Source: Pseudomonas fluorescens (GTDB lineage: Bacteria; Pseudomonadota; Gammaproteobacteria; Pseudomonadales; Pseudomonadaceae). Taken from it: a DNA stretch of 64,000 nucleotides. The notes beneath the pieces were generated by a model, which ran no database searches, had not been told where the DNA came from, and was given only the letters and a program-made list of their open reading frames with translations. The position numbers and the translations under genes were made by a program. Where the stretch lies: assembly GCF_019212185.1 (NCBI RefSeq), contig NZ_CP078138.1, positions 3,330,501 to 3,394,500 on the forward strand, in the 5' to 3' direction. Shown here piece after piece: positions 27,582 to 36,442 of the stretch. Within the stretch, counting starts at the first letter, position 1, and the number at the start of each line of letters is the position of its first letter.

Positions 27582-28217
27582 TCAGGAGTAAACGGCGCGT
27601 GCACCTTGTGCCACGGCTGGCGAGTGATCCAGCGCATGTTGCCGCGCAACCTGTGCCTGGACCACGGCAACCGCATCGAGCACCTTCTGCGCCCAGTGCT
27701 CGTCCTGCGGATCGACTACGACCACGCGAAAGCCGTAGTCATGGCCTTCCATGCGCACACCTTCGGAATCATCGACGTGCAAGTCGATATCGAAAGCCGG
27801 CGGCAGCTTCGATGGCGAGTTCGATAAGCCACGGGCCGCCAGGGCTTCGTTATGCAAGACACTGTTGACCACGCCGTCGACGCGAATGCCGTACAGCAAC
27901 AACCAGCGGCGAATGTAGGAAGGCGTGCGACCGGACGAGGTGTAGACCCAGATGCTGCAGCCCTGGCGACGCAACTCGCGGGTCAAGGCGCGAGTGCCGA
28001 TGCGCAGCGGTTCAGTCAGCGAGCTGTGCAGACGCTCCGCCAGCCAGTTCGGCTCGACGTCGCTGTGCTCGGGTTGGCAGGCCAGGGTGTCATCGATATC
28101 GAAGGAAATGCGGATGCGCGGGGCCTTATCCGCTGCGCCAGGGACGGCACGCTGCATCGCTTCCCAGCCACGGGAGGCAGACATGCGGCATTTTTCGAGC
28201 AGTGGATAGCCGTTCAT
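27582..28217 (-). CDS. HAD-superfamily hydrolase at the end of the pst operon
   Basis: A 211-residue HAD-fold protein. Motif I is SFDIDDTLA (nucleophile Asp40, acid/base Asp42), motif II is VYTSSGRT (around 91-98), motif III Lys lies in SPSKLP (137) and motif IV is VDDS (149-151), so all catalytic positions are present. The segment between motifs I and II is small and helical, suggesting a small-molecule or protein phosphatase. The ATG overlaps the stop of the Fic-like gene by one base (TGATG), giving tight coupling. It is the last gene of pstSCAB-fic-HAD. Function is not known; phosphate release or reversal of a modification made by its neighbour are inferences. Confidence 0.8.
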   Translation of the reverse strand: MNGYPLLEKCRMSASRGWEAMQRAVPGAADKAPRIRISFDIDDTLACQPEHSDVEPNWLAERLHSSLTEPLRIGTRALTRELRRQGCSIWVYTSSGRTPSYIRRWLLLYGIRVDGVVNSVLHNEALAARGLSNSPSKLPPAFDIDLHVDDSEGVRMEGHDYGFRVVVVDPQDEHWAQKVLDAVAVVQAQVARQHALDHSPAVAQGARAVYS

Positions 28218-28915
28218 CAACGTCCCCCCTGAGAGATCGGCAAGGGCTTGTCCTTTAGAAAAAACGTCTTCGGATCAGGCGCCTGATCTTCCAGGAAAGC
28301 GGCGTACTTTTTCTTGATCTTGGGCAACTCGTACAACGCCTTGACTCCATGTTTGGCAGAATTTCGGATAACCGACGACGGGTTGAAGTAACCCATCGCG
28401 TTTTCCAGCGACAGCACGAACGGTGGCAGGCCGTCGCGCATCAGCAAATAGCTGACGATCAGCGAACCGCTGCGGTTGTTGCCCTCGATAAACAGTTGCG
28501 GCTTGCTGAGGATGCGCACGTAGACCCCCGCAGCGCGCTTCCACACTGATTCGCTGTGATGCTTGCAATACCAGGCGTGGAGATCCTTGATGCCACCCTC
28601 GACGTTGTTGAAGAAGTGCTCTTCGGTTGCCGTCAGGTGCTGGGCGAATTCCAGGCGGCGCGCCGGGTCGTTGCCGCAGAGCACGGTGGCGTTGATTTCC
28701 AGCATTAAGTCCAGGTGCTGCAGGTCGAACAGGTCAACGCCACGGGCCACATACTCGTCAACCAGGGCGTAGCCTGCGATCACATTTTCCAGCACCTCGT
28801 CGGTCATGGGATCGCGCTGCTCGGTGAAGTGCAGGCTCAACTCGTCGAAACGGGCCTGGACTTCACGCAGGGCGCGCTCAACCGCGACTAAATCAAGACG
28901 ACGCTGGGTTGGCAT
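28217..28915 (-). CDS. Fic-fold protein with degenerate active site, linked to pst
   Basis: A 232-residue protein whose second half contains LFIEGNNRSGSLIVSYLL (141-158). This aligns with the Fic motif H-x-F-x-D/E-G-N-x-R-x-x-R: F142, E144, G145, N146 and R148 match, but the catalytic His is Gln140 and the final Arg is Ser151. Fic proteins transfer AMP or other nucleotide parts to Ser/Thr/Tyr hydroxyls, and loss of the His usually abolishes that, so this may be a binding protein or use different chemistry. Its ATG overlaps the pstB stop (TAATG), and its own stop overlaps the HAD gene. It occupies the place where phoU normally sits. Confidence 0.68.
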   Translation of the reverse strand: MPTQRRLDLVAVERALREVQARFDELSLHFTEQRDPMTDEVLENVIAGYALVDEYVARGVDLFDLQHLDLMLEINATVLCGNDPARRLEFAQHLTATEEHFFNNVEGGIKDLHAWYCKHHSESVWKRAAGVYVRILSKPQLFIEGNNRSGSLIVSYLLMRDGLPPFVLSLENAMGYFNPSSVIRNSAKHGVKALYELPKIKKKYAAFLEDQAPDPKTFFLKDKPLPISQGGR

Positions 28916-29736
28916 TAGCTGAACTTGCCGCTGATGTAGTCGCTGGTCATTTGCTCGCGCGGATTGTCGAAAATCTGCGTGGTCGGGCCCATTTCCACCA
29001 GATAACCGGTGCGCGTACCCTGGGAAATATCAACCGAGAAGAACGCCGTGGTGTCGGCCACCCGAATCGCCTGCTGCATGTTGTGGGTGACCAGGGCGAT
29101 GGTGTAGTCCTTCTTCAGCTCGACCATCAACTCTTCGACCCGGCGGGTAGCGATCGGGTCAAGCGCCGAGCATGGCTCATCGAGCAATAGCACTTCCGGC
29201 TCGGTAGCGATGGCGCGGGCAATGCACAGGCGTTGTTGCTGGCCGCCGGACAGCGACAGGCCGCTGACCTTGAGCTTGTCCTTGACTTCATCCCACAGCG
29301 CCGCGCCCTGCAGCGCGTGCTTGACGCGATCACCCAGGTCGCCCTTGTAGCGATTCAGGCGCAGGCCAAAGGCGACGTTGTCGAAAATGCTCATGGAGAA
29401 CGGGTTGGGCTGCTGGAACACCATGCCGATGTAGCGGCGCACCACCACTGGGTCCACACCCTTGCCGTAGACATCCTGGCCGAGGAAGTGCACGTGGCCT
29501 TCAAAGCGGAAGCCTTTGACCAGATCGTTCATCCGGTTGAGGCTGCGCAGTACCGTACTCTTGCCGCAGCCGGAAGGTCCGATGAAACCGGTGATCTTGT
29601 TCTTTTCGATCGGCACATGGCTGTCACGGACCGCCAGGAAGTTACCGTAGAAAATTTTGTCCAGCTTGCAGTCCATGACCACAGGCGCCGGGGTAACGAT
29701 AGGAGCGGCATTCAGTTGTGCAGTTGAAAGGTTCAA
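28915..29736 (-). CDS. pstB: Phosphate ABC transporter ATP-binding protein PstB
   Basis: ATPase of the high-affinity phosphate importer. It is 273 residues with Walker [10 protein letters not shown] (about 53-61), Q-loop VFQQPNPF, signature LSGGQQQR and Walker [15 protein letters not shown] 40-residue N-terminal extension precedes the ABC core, as in many Pseudomonas PstB proteins. It works with PstA and PstC in the inner membrane. The stop codon overlaps the start of the Fic-like gene by one base, so translation is coupled. Confidence 0.96.
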   Translation of the reverse strand: MNLSTAQLNAAPIVTPAPVVMDCKLDKIFYGNFLAVRDSHVPIEKNKITGFIGPSGCGKSTVLRSLNRMNDLVKGFRFEGHVHFLGQDVYGKGVDPVVVRRYIGMVFQQPNPFSMSIFDNVAFGLRLNRYKGDLGDRVKHALQGAALWDEVKDKLKVSGLSLSGGQQQRLCIARAIATEPEVLLLDEPCSALDPIATRRVEELMVELKKDYTIALVTHNMQQAIRVADTTAFFSVDISQGTRTGYLVEMGPTTQIFDNPREQMTSDYISGKFS

Positions 29737-29755
29737 AATTCAGGTGCTCCCGTTC

Positions 29756-30652
29756 TCAATACTTGGGCTTGCCGAAAATACGGCTGACGATATTCACGAC
29801 CAGTACGATCATTACCAGCACCAGCGAGGCCGCCCAGGCGAGCTCCAGCTGGTTGTCGAATGGCATGCCGGAGAAGTTGTAAATCAGCACGGCAAGGGAT
29901 GCCGTTGGATTCATCACTGCCAGGTCGCCGTCGTGGAAGATCCAGTAGTTGCTGAACAGCGCGGTAAACAGCAGGGGGGCGGTTTCGCCGGCGGCACGTG
30001 CCACCGCGAGCATCACGCCGGTGAGGATCGCCGGCAGGCCGGTTGGCAGGACGATTTTCCAGATCACTTGCGAGCGGGTGCAGCCCATGCCGTAGGCCGC
30101 GTCCTTCATGATTTTGGGCACCATCTTCATCGACTCTTCGGCGGTCAGCACGACGATCGGCAGCATCAGCACCGCCAGCGCCACACCACCGGCCGGGGCC
30201 GAGTAGGTGCCGGTGGTCATCACCACCAGGGCATAGGCAAACACACCGGCCAGGATCGACGGCAGGCCCGTGAGCATTTTTGCGGCAAAGCGCGCGGCAT
30301 TGGCCAGGCGGCTGTGCGGACCCAGCTCGGCCAGGAACACCGCCGCCATAATGCCCACCGGCACGGCGATGGCGGCGGCGATGCCGACCATGACGAACGT
30401 ACCGGCCATGGCGTTACCGAAGCCGCCACCGGTTTCAAAACCGGTGGGTGGCAGCTCGGTGAAGACTTCCAGGCTCAGGCGCGCACCGCCACGGGTGATC
30501 AGCATGTACAGCACGGAGATCAGCGGCACGCTGGCCAGCAGCGCACCGGCCCAGACCAGGGTGGTCAGCACCAGACTGCGCAGGGCGCGGCCTTCGAACT
30601 TGCGCTGCAGGCTCGGCAGGGCGGCTACAGGGGTAGAGAGGTCCGTCATCAT
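29756..30652 (-). CDS. pstA: Phosphate ABC transporter permease PstA
   Basis: Inner-membrane permease, 298 residues with six hydrophobic segments. The PstA/BPD loop is present (ESMKMVPKIMKDAAYGMGCTRSQVIWKIVLPTGLPAILTG, about 180-220), and the N-terminal periplasmic segment (EVFTELPPTGFETGGG) is typical. It begins at a double ATG overlapping the pstC stop (ATGA) and ends 19 bases before pstB. Confidence 0.95.
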   Translation of the reverse strand: MMTDLSTPVAALPSLQRKFEGRALRSLVLTTLVWAGALLASVPLISVLYMLITRGGARLSLEVFTELPPTGFETGGGFGNAMAGTFVMVGIAAAIAVPVGIMAAVFLAELGPHSRLANAARFAAKMLTGLPSILAGVFAYALVVMTTGTYSAPAGGVALAVLMLPIVVLTAEESMKMVPKIMKDAAYGMGCTRSQVIWKIVLPTGLPAILTGVMLAVARAAGETAPLLFTALFSNYWIFHDGDLAVMNPTASLAVLIYNFSGMPFDNQLELAWAASLVLVMIVLVVNIVSRIFGKPKY

Positions 30653-31614
30653 TTATTACCCCGCTGGGCGTAGAGCATGATCATCGAGCCGAGGACGTTC
30701 ACCAGCAGGGTGATCATCATCAGCACCAGTGCGGCGTACATCAGCACTTCGATTTCGTTCGGCCCGGCTTCCGGGAAGTTCAGCGCCAGCAAGGCCGCGA
30801 GGGTGTTGGCCGGGGCGAACAGCGACAGGGAAATGTTGTTGGCATTGCCCACCAGCATGGCCAGGGCCATGGTTTCGCCCAGCGCCCGGCCCAAACCGAG
30901 AACCAGCGAGCCAAAGATGCCGGTAGCAGCAGAAGGCACCATGACCTTGAGAATCGCTTCCCAATGGGTGGTCCCCATGCCGTAAGCGGCCTGTTTGGTT
31001 TTCATCGGCACGGCGGTCAGGGCGTCCTGGGACACCGCGGCAATGGTCGGCAGGATCATGATGGCCAGCACCAGTGCTGCGGGAAGCAGTCCGGGGCCAC
31101 TCAGTGATGTGCCGAAAAAAGGTACCCAACTGAGCTCGGTGTGCAACCAGGTGGTCAGCGGGCGGATCGCCGGAATGACCACGTAGATGCCCCACAGGCC
31201 GTAGACGACGCTGGGGATCGCGGCGAGCAATTCGACGATGGTGCGAAATACGGCGGCGAGTTTCGCCGGGAGGAAATCCTGGGTCAGGAAAATCGCCATG
31301 CTCACGCCGAAGAAGCCGGCGATCAGCAACGCGATAAAGGCGCTGTACAGCGTGCCCCAGATGGCCGGGAGGATGCCGTACTTGCCTTGGTTAACGTCCC
31401 AGACACTGCCAAAGAGCACGTCAAAGCCATGCTTTTCCATGCCCGGCAATGCCTTGCGACCGACTTCGAAGACCAGCGCGAAGACTAACGCCAGCACCAG
31501 CACCACACCGACGCGCGCGAACGCACGGAAGGTACGATCAACAAGGAAGTCTTTGGTCGAGGGCGGCTGGCAGGCGGAGTCCGGATTAACCGGTACGCTA
31601 AAGGGTCTGTTCAT
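30649..31614 (-). CDS. pstC: Phosphate ABC transporter permease PstC
   Basis: Inner-membrane permease, 321 residues with six hydrophobic segments. It shows the family segments DVLFGSVWDVNQGKYGILPAIWGTLYSAFIAL and IPSVVYGLWGIYVV, plus the cytoplasmic coupling loop KQAAYGMGTTHWEAILKVMVPSAATGI. The ATG at 31614 (MNRPFSV) was preferred over an upstream start that would add 19 non-conserved residues. It lies 75 bases after the pstS stop and overlaps pstA. Confidence 0.95.
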   Translation of the reverse strand: MNRPFSVPVNPDSACQPPSTKDFLVDRTFRAFARVGVVLVLALVFALVFEVGRKALPGMEKHGFDVLFGSVWDVNQGKYGILPAIWGTLYSAFIALLIAGFFGVSMAIFLTQDFLPAKLAAVFRTIVELLAAIPSVVYGLWGIYVVIPAIRPLTTWLHTELSWVPFFGTSLSGPGLLPAALVLAIMILPTIAAVSQDALTAVPMKTKQAAYGMGTTHWEAILKVMVPSAATGIFGSLVLGLGRALGETMALAMLVGNANNISLSLFAPANTLAALLALNFPEAGPNEIEVLMYAALVLMMITLLVNVLGSMIMLYAQRGNK

Positions 31615-31689
31615 TGGCTGATTCCGGAACAAGAGAGGGGAAGCGCTCCCGGTGTGGCGGGTAGCGCACACCGAGAAGCCTCACGTGCC

Positions 31690-32718
31690 TTACTGAATGT
31701 TGGCGGAAGCTTTGCGAACCTGATCGATCACCGACGGCGGCAGCGGGATGTAACCCATCGAGTCGGCGATCTTCTGACCTTCGGTCAGGCTGTACTCGAC
31801 CATGTCGCGCATGGCCTTGGCTTTGGCCGGGTTGCCGTTGTCCTTGCGGAAGATCATCCAGGTGTAGGAGGTGATCGGGTAGGACTTGGCACCGTCCGGA
31901 TCCGGCAGCCAGGCCACCAGGTTCTCTGGCATTTTCACCGCGGCCAGTGCTTCGGCGCCGCTTTCGGCATTCGGCACTACGTACTGACCGGCCTTGTTCT
32001 GCAGTTGGGCGAAGTCAACCTTGGCCAACTTGGCGAAGCCGTACTCGATGTAGCCGACAGCACCCGGGGTCTGGCGCACGGTAGCGGTCACGCCATCGTT
32101 CTTCGGCGACTTGATGAATTTGTCGCTGGCCGGCCAGTTGACCGTGTTGCCTTCACCCAGAGTGGTGTTGAACTCGGTGTTGATGGCTGCCAAATGCTTG
32201 GTGAACACAGCGGTAGTACCGCTGGAGTCTGCACGCACGACCACGGTGATCGGCATGTCAGGCAGTTTCAGTTCCGGGTTGGCTGCAGCGATCTGTGGAT
32301 CGTTCCACTTGGTGATCTTGCCCAGGAAGATGTTGGAGTACACCTCGCGTGGCAGCTTCAGGCCTTTAGGATTGCCTGGCAGGTTGTAGGCCAGAACGAT
32401 TTCGCCGGCGGTCATCGGCAGCAACTGGGCGCCTTCGGCTACTTTGGCAATGTCTTCGTCTTTCATTGCCGAGTCGCTGGCGGCGAAGTCGACGGTCTTG
32501 TTCAGGAAGTCCTGTACACCTGCACCGCTGCCTTTGGATTGGTAGTCGACGGTGACGCCTTCGGTCTTCTTGCTGAAGTCCTTGAACCAGGTGAGGTAGA
32601 TCGGCGCAGGGAAGCTGGCGCCGGAACCGGTCAGGCGAACATTATCGGCAGCGAATACGGAGCCGGCACAAAGAGTGGCTGTAACGGCGAGGGCAACGGA
32701 CTTCATCAAGCTTTTCAT
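31690..32718 (-). CDS. pstS: Periplasmic phosphate-binding protein PstS
   Basis: Periplasmic receptor delivering phosphate to PstCAB. It has a signal peptide (residues 1-23, VFAAD), then TGSGASFPAPIYLTWF, SKGSGAGVQDFL, ASDSAMK and RADSSGTT, which are the phosphate-binding loops of the E. coli-type PstS (346 aa there, 342 here). This E. coli-like type differs from the main PstS of P. aeruginosa, so this is probably a second Pst system like the one in P. putida. A Pho-box array lies about 35-65 bases upstream. Confidence 0.96.
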   Translation of the reverse strand: MKSLMKSVALAVTATLCAGSVFAADNVRLTGSGASFPAPIYLTWFKDFSKKTEGVTVDYQSKGSGAGVQDFLNKTVDFAASDSAMKDEDIAKVAEGAQLLPMTAGEIVLAYNLPGNPKGLKLPREVYSNIFLGKITKWNDPQIAAANPELKLPDMPITVVVRADSSGTTAVFTKHLAAINTEFNTTLGEGNTVNWPASDKFIKSPKNDGVTATVRQTPGAVGYIEYGFAKLAKVDFAQLQNKAGQYVVPNAESGAEALAAVKMPENLVAWLPDPDGAKSYPITSYTWMIFRKDNGNPAKAKAMRDMVEYSLTEGQKIADSMGYIPLPPSVIDQVRKASANIQ

Positions 32719-32751
32719 CGAAAGGACTCCTTGTGATATCGGGCTCGCGCA

Positions 32752-32784
32752 CTTTGCAGCAGTTTTGTTACGGTTTTATGAATG
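32752..32784 (-). promoter_or_regulatory. Pho box (three 11-bp repeats) upstream of pstS
   Basis: On the minus strand CATTCATAAAA, CCGTAACAAAA and CTGCTGCAAAG follow one another directly. The first two match the PhoB half-site pattern CTGTCAT followed by A-rich spacers, and the 11-base periodicity is exact. The position, 34-66 bases upstream of the pstS ATG, fits activation under phosphate limitation. Confidence 0.7.
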
Positions 32785-32856
32785 GCGTTTATGGCGCGGC
32801 GAAATGCCACCTTCGTAGAGACCTCGTAAGCCAGTCGCTAGCCGAGTCGTACGGCA

Positions 32857-32960
32857 CTGTCCTACAGAAGAAGCGAAAATCATTGTCCTATCAGTAGGAC
32901 GAACCATCACATTATTGCTGACTTATCACTGATTAATCGCATCTGTAGGATTGTCCCTAC
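32857..32960. promoter_or_regulatory. Cluster of three TAGGAC-type palindromes between pstS and azoR
   Basis: CTGT-CCT-ACAG (32857-32867), GTCCTA-TCAG-TAGGAC (32885-32900) and GTAGG-ATTGTC-CCTAC (32945-32960) share the core GTCCTA/TAGGAC. The last lies about 40 bases before the azoR ATG. They look like repeated operators of one regulator that controls azoR and perhaps touches the pst promoter. The regulator is unknown. Confidence 0.5.
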
Positions 32961-32998
32961 TTGATCGCCCAGTGGCGGTCCTCACTTGGAGATCCCAC

Positions 32999-33610
32999 AT
33001 GAAACTGCTGCACATCGATTCCAGCATCCTCGGCGACAACTCGGCCTCCCGTCAGTTGAGCCACGACGTGGTCCAGGCCTGGACTGCCACAGAACCTGAA
33101 GCTGTGGTCACCTACCGCGACCTGGCCAGCGATGCCATCAGCCACTTCAGTGCAGCGACCCTGGTGGCAGCGGGCACCAGTGCCGAGTTGCGCAACGCCG
33201 CGCAACAGCACGAAGCCGACCTCAGCGCCTCGACCCTGGCCGAATTCCTCGCCGCCGATGCCGTAGTGATCGCCGCGCCGATGTACAACTTTTCGATCCC
33301 GACTCAGCTCAAGGCCTGGATCGACCGTATCGCCGTCGCCGGCCAGACGTTCCGCTACACCGAAGCCGGTCCTGAAGGCCTGTGTGGCAACAAGAAAGTC
33401 GTGGTGGTGTCGACCGCCGGTGGCCTGCATCAAGACCAACCGACCGCTGTCGGCCATGAGGAGTACCTGAAAGTCATGCTCGGGTTTATCGGTATCACCG
33501 ACATCGAGTTCGTCCGTGCCCACGGCTTGGCCTACGGTGATGACGTACGCAGCAAAGCCATGAGCGATGCGAAAGCCCGGATCAGCGAGCAGTTGTTCGT
33601 CGCTGCCTGA
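32999..33610 (+). CDS. azoR: FMN-dependent NADH-azoreductase AzoR
   Basis: Cytosolic flavodoxin-fold quinone/azo reductase, 203 residues. [21 protein letters not shown] is the FMN-phosphate loop, [19 protein letters not shown] the conserved flavin-binding block and VSTAGGLHQ the isoalloxazine-contact segment. The ATG at 32999 follows GGAG and gives the family's usual N-terminus; an upstream in-frame start adds 16 residues without conservation. Enzymes of this group defend against quinones and electrophiles. It is monocistronic, with a strong terminator behind it and TAGGAC palindromes ahead. Confidence 0.95.
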   Translation: MKLLHIDSSILGDNSASRQLSHDVVQAWTATEPEAVVTYRDLASDAISHFSAATLVAAGTSAELRNAAQQHEADLSASTLAEFLAADAVVIAAPMYNFSIPTQLKAWIDRIAVAGQTFRYTEAGPEGLCGNKKVVVVSTAGGLHQDQPTAVGHEEYLKVMLGFIGITDIEFVRAHGLAYGDDVRSKAMSDAKARISEQLFVAA

Positions 33611-33653
33611 GCCTGCCGGTAAAAGGTTCAGCCGCAGCGGCTGTAACCACTGG

Positions 33654-33701
33654 ACTCCGCGCCCGGATCGAGAGTAAAACGATTCGAGCGCGGAGTTTTT
33701 T
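33654..33701 (+). terminator. Terminator downstream of azoR
   Basis: ACTCCGCGC and GCGCGGAGT form a 9-bp stem around a partly structured 25-base loop, followed by a run of six T. Confidence 0.8.
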
Positions 33702-33839
33702 CATGAGTGCCATTTTCACGCCATCCCGGACATTGGCCCGGCTTATGCAGCACTGGCGGATGGCACCGTTGTCATCTCGGCTGAACCCCGCGATTGTGGA
33801 CACACGGTTAATCACTCGGGTATTACGCTGGGGCTTCCC

Positions 33840-34877
33840 ATGTCACGTCTGTGGGCGTTGTTACTGTTCTGCCTACTCGGCAGCCTGAATTCGGTGCACG
33901 CCGCGCCCGCACCGCACCCGCACTGGAGTGTCGGCTACCACCACCTGAGCTTTCTTGACCCATTGGACCTGCAACCAATGGGGGCGATTGCCTTTTATCC
34001 CTCTACCGGTATCGAGCACTCGAGCACGCTTGAGGGCTATCAGGTCGAGGCCACGCAAGATGCGCGTGTCGCCATCGGCCGCTTCCCGATGCTGATGCTG
34101 TCCCACGGCAACACCGGCACGCCGCTCGCCCTGCATGACCTGGCCACCTCGCTGGCGCGCAAGGGTTTCGTGGTGGTGGCGGTAATTCACCCCGGCGACA
34201 ATTCCACCGACCACAGCCGTCTTGGCACCTTGAGTAACCTTTACGGACGGCCGATCCAGATTTCCGAAGCCATCACCGCGACCCTCGCCGACCCGATGCT
34301 GGCGCCATTCGTCAATCCCGAGCAGGTCGGGGTGATCGGCTACTCCGCCGGCGGCGAAACTGCGCTGATTCTGTCTGGCGCCACCCCTGACCTGGACCGC
34401 TTGCGCCGCTACTGCCAGGAGCGCCCGGCCGATCACGACGCCTGCAATACCCAAGGCGAACTCATTGCCGACCGCGACGACCTGCAACCGGTGGCCGACC
34501 CCAGGGTTCATGCACTCATGCTCATGGCACCGCTGAGCCTGAAATTCGGCCGCCAGACCCTGTCCGGGGTCCACGTCCCGGTACTGCTCTACAGCGGCGA
34601 CGGCGACCAACTGGTCGCCGTCGACAAAAACGCCGCCGCCTTGGCGCGCAAACTCCCCACCGCCCCCAACTTCAAACTCCTGGCCGGCGCCGGCCACTTC
34701 ATCTTCATGGCCCCCTGCAACGAAGCCCAAACCCAAAGCATGCCGGCCCTGTGCACCGACCCCGACGGCGTCGACCGCGCCGACATCCACCGCAACCTCA
34801 TCACCGAAGCCGGCCACTTCTTCACCCATGCCCTGGCACGACCAAGCCGGGCGGGGATGCAGACGGCGGATCAGTAG
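33840..34877 (+). CDS. Exported alpha/beta hydrolase (dienelactone-hydrolase-like)
   Basis: A 345-residue protein with a signal peptide (MSRLWALLLFCLLGSLNSVHAAP, cleavage about residue 22), so probably periplasmic. The alpha/beta-hydrolase fold is indicated by LMLSHGNTGTP (oxyanion region), the nucleophile elbow GYSAGGE (Ser about 167), LLYSGDGDQLV (Asp) and AGHFIF (His). Four cysteines in the region after the nucleophile (RRYCQERPADHDACN and later) may form disulfides. Homologues are annotated as dienelactone hydrolases or platelet-activating-factor acetylhydrolase-like; the substrate is unknown. The 236 bases after it are low-complexity GC-rich sequence with the likely promoter of the following operon. 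Confidence 0.85.
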   Translation: MSRLWALLLFCLLGSLNSVHAAPAPHPHWSVGYHHLSFLDPLDLQPMGAIAFYPSTGIEHSSTLEGYQVEATQDARVAIGRFPMLMLSHGNTGTPLALHDLATSLARKGFVVVAVIHPGDNSTDHSRLGTLSNLYGRPIQISEAITATLADPMLAPFVNPEQVGVIGYSAGGETALILSGATPDLDRLRRYCQERPADHDACNTQGELIADRDDLQPVADPRVHALMLMAPLSLKFGRQTLSGVHVPVLLYSGDGDQLVAVDKNAAALARKLPTAPNFKLLAGAGHFIFMAPCNEAQTQSMPALCTDPDGVDRADIHRNLITEAGHFFTHALARPSRAGMQTADQ

Positions 34878-35113
34878 GAACAAGCCGACCGCCAGGTCGC
34901 TGTGCTTTGGCTCTTGATCTGGTTCTTGATCTTGATCCACCGGCCCCGTTACCGCAGGAATGGATGCGTACACGCTTAGGCCGCTATCGCCCGATGCAGC
35001 AAACACCCCCCAGCTTTTTCCTTGCCCCCAACTACATAAATCATCATTTCGCTAAATCCCCGCCCCGAACAGAATGCGCCCAACACCCCACCAACTTTCA
35101 GAAGTGCGCAGAC

Positions 35114-36442
35114 ATGACAGTTGAAAAAATCCAAATCGATACCCTCGTTGTCGGTGCCGGCCAGGCCGGCGTGGCCATGAGTGAGCACCTGGGCAAGCTC
35201 GGCGTGCCGCACCTGGTGGTGGAGCGCAAGCGCGTTGCCGAGGCCTGGCGCACGGCGCGCTGGGATTCGCTGGTGGCCAATGGTCCGGCCTGGCACGACC
35301 GGTTCCCGGGCATGGAATTTCCCGGCCTCGATCCGGATGCCTTCGCTTCGAAAGGGCAGGTGGCCGAGTACTTCGAAGCCTATGCGCGGAAAATCAACGC
35401 GCCGATTCGCACCGGGGTCGAGGTGCAAAACGTCCAGCGCAACGCCGCGCGTCCAGGCTTTACCGTGCAGACCAGCATTGGGGTGATCGAAGCCCGGCAT
35501 CTGGTGGTGGCTACCGGGCCATTCCAGTGCCCGGTGATTCCGCCGATTGCTGGCGAAATCACCGGGGTCACGCAGATCCATTCAGCCCAATACCGCAACC
35601 CCGGGCAACTGGCCGACGGCGCGGTACTGGTGGTAGGTGCCGGTTCGTCGGGGGTGCAGATTGCCGATGAACTGCAGCGCGCCGGCAAGCAGGTGTATCT
35701 CTCGGTAGGTGCCCACGATCGCCCGCCGCGCAGCTATCGCAACCGCGATTTCTGCTGGTGGCTGGGTGTACTCGGCGACTGGGACGCCGAGGCCATGCAA
35801 CCGGGCAAGGAACACGTGACCATCGCCGTCAGCGGTGCCCGTGGCGGCGAGACCATTGATTTCCGCCGGCTGGCCCAGCAGGGCATGACCCTGGTCGGCC
35901 TGACCCGCGCCATTGACGGCGGCGTGGTCCGCTTCGCGGAGAATCTGGCGGAGAACATCGCTCGCGGCGACGAAAACTACCTGGCGCTGCTCGACGCCGC
36001 CGATGCCTACATCGCCCGCAACGGCCTCGACCTGCCGCTGGAGCCGGAAGCGCGGCAGATGTTGCCCGATCCCGTGTGTGTGACCCAGCCGATCCTCGAG
36101 CTCGACCTGCACGCGGCTGGCGTCAGCACGATTATCTGGGCCACCGGATACTCGGTCGATTACAGCTGGCTGCAAGTCGATGCCTTCAAGGACAACGGCA
36201 AACCGCAGCACCAGCGTGGCGTGTCGAGCGAGCCGGGGGTCTACTTTGTCGGCCTGCCGTGGCAGTCACGCCGGGGTTCGGCCTTCATCTGGGGTGTCTG
36301 GCACGACGCCAAGCATATCGCCGATCACATCGTGAAGCAGCGCAGCTATCTGGCCTACCGCGATGCCGGACAACGCCAGGCCGACGCCGAGCAATCAATC
36401 ATTTCACTGATTCAGCCTGCCAGCCTCATGGGAGTCCGTTGA
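35114..36442 (+). CDS. Flavin-containing monooxygenase-like oxidoreductase
   Basis: A 442-residue cytosolic FAD/NADPH oxidoreductase. The FAD Rossmann motif VVGAGQAGVA is near residues 12-21 and the NADPH motif VVGAGSSGVQ near 176-185; WRTARWDSLVANGPAWHDRFPG and IWATGYSVDYSWL match FMO/CzcO-type enzymes. The start at 35114 is the ATG directly before the FAD domain. It heads a four-gene operon: the stop TGA overlaps the ATG of the Rid gene. Oxidation of an amine or N-acyl substrate is likely, given a Rid protein, DUF1028 and a deacetylase behind it, but the substrate is not identifiable. Confidence 0.87.
   Translation: MTVEKIQIDTLVVGAGQAGVAMSEHLGKLGVPHLVVERKRVAEAWRTARWDSLVANGPAWHDRFPGMEFPGLDPDAFASKGQVAEYFEAYARKINAPIRTGVEVQNVQRNAARPGFTVQTSIGVIEARHLVVATGPFQCPVIPPIAGEITGVTQIHSAQYRNPGQLADGAVLVVGAGSSGVQIADELQRAGKQVYLSVGAHDRPPRSYRNRDFCWWLGVLGDWDAEAMQPGKEHVTIAVSGARGGETIDFRRLAQQGMTLVGLTRAIDGGVVRFAENLAENIARGDENYLALLDAADAYIARNGLDLPLEPEARQMLPDPVCVTQPILELDLHAAGVSTIIWATGYSVDYSWLQVDAFKDNGKPQHQRGVSSEPGVYFVGLPWQSRRGSAFIWGVWHDAKHIADHIVKQRSYLAYRDAGQRQADAEQSIISLIQPASLMGVR

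Noticed and set aside
33703..33888. A 61-codon ORF between the azoR terminator and the hydrolase gene
   Set aside because: It has an ATG right after the terminator, but it overlaps the hydrolase signal peptide in another frame and its composition is not protein-like.
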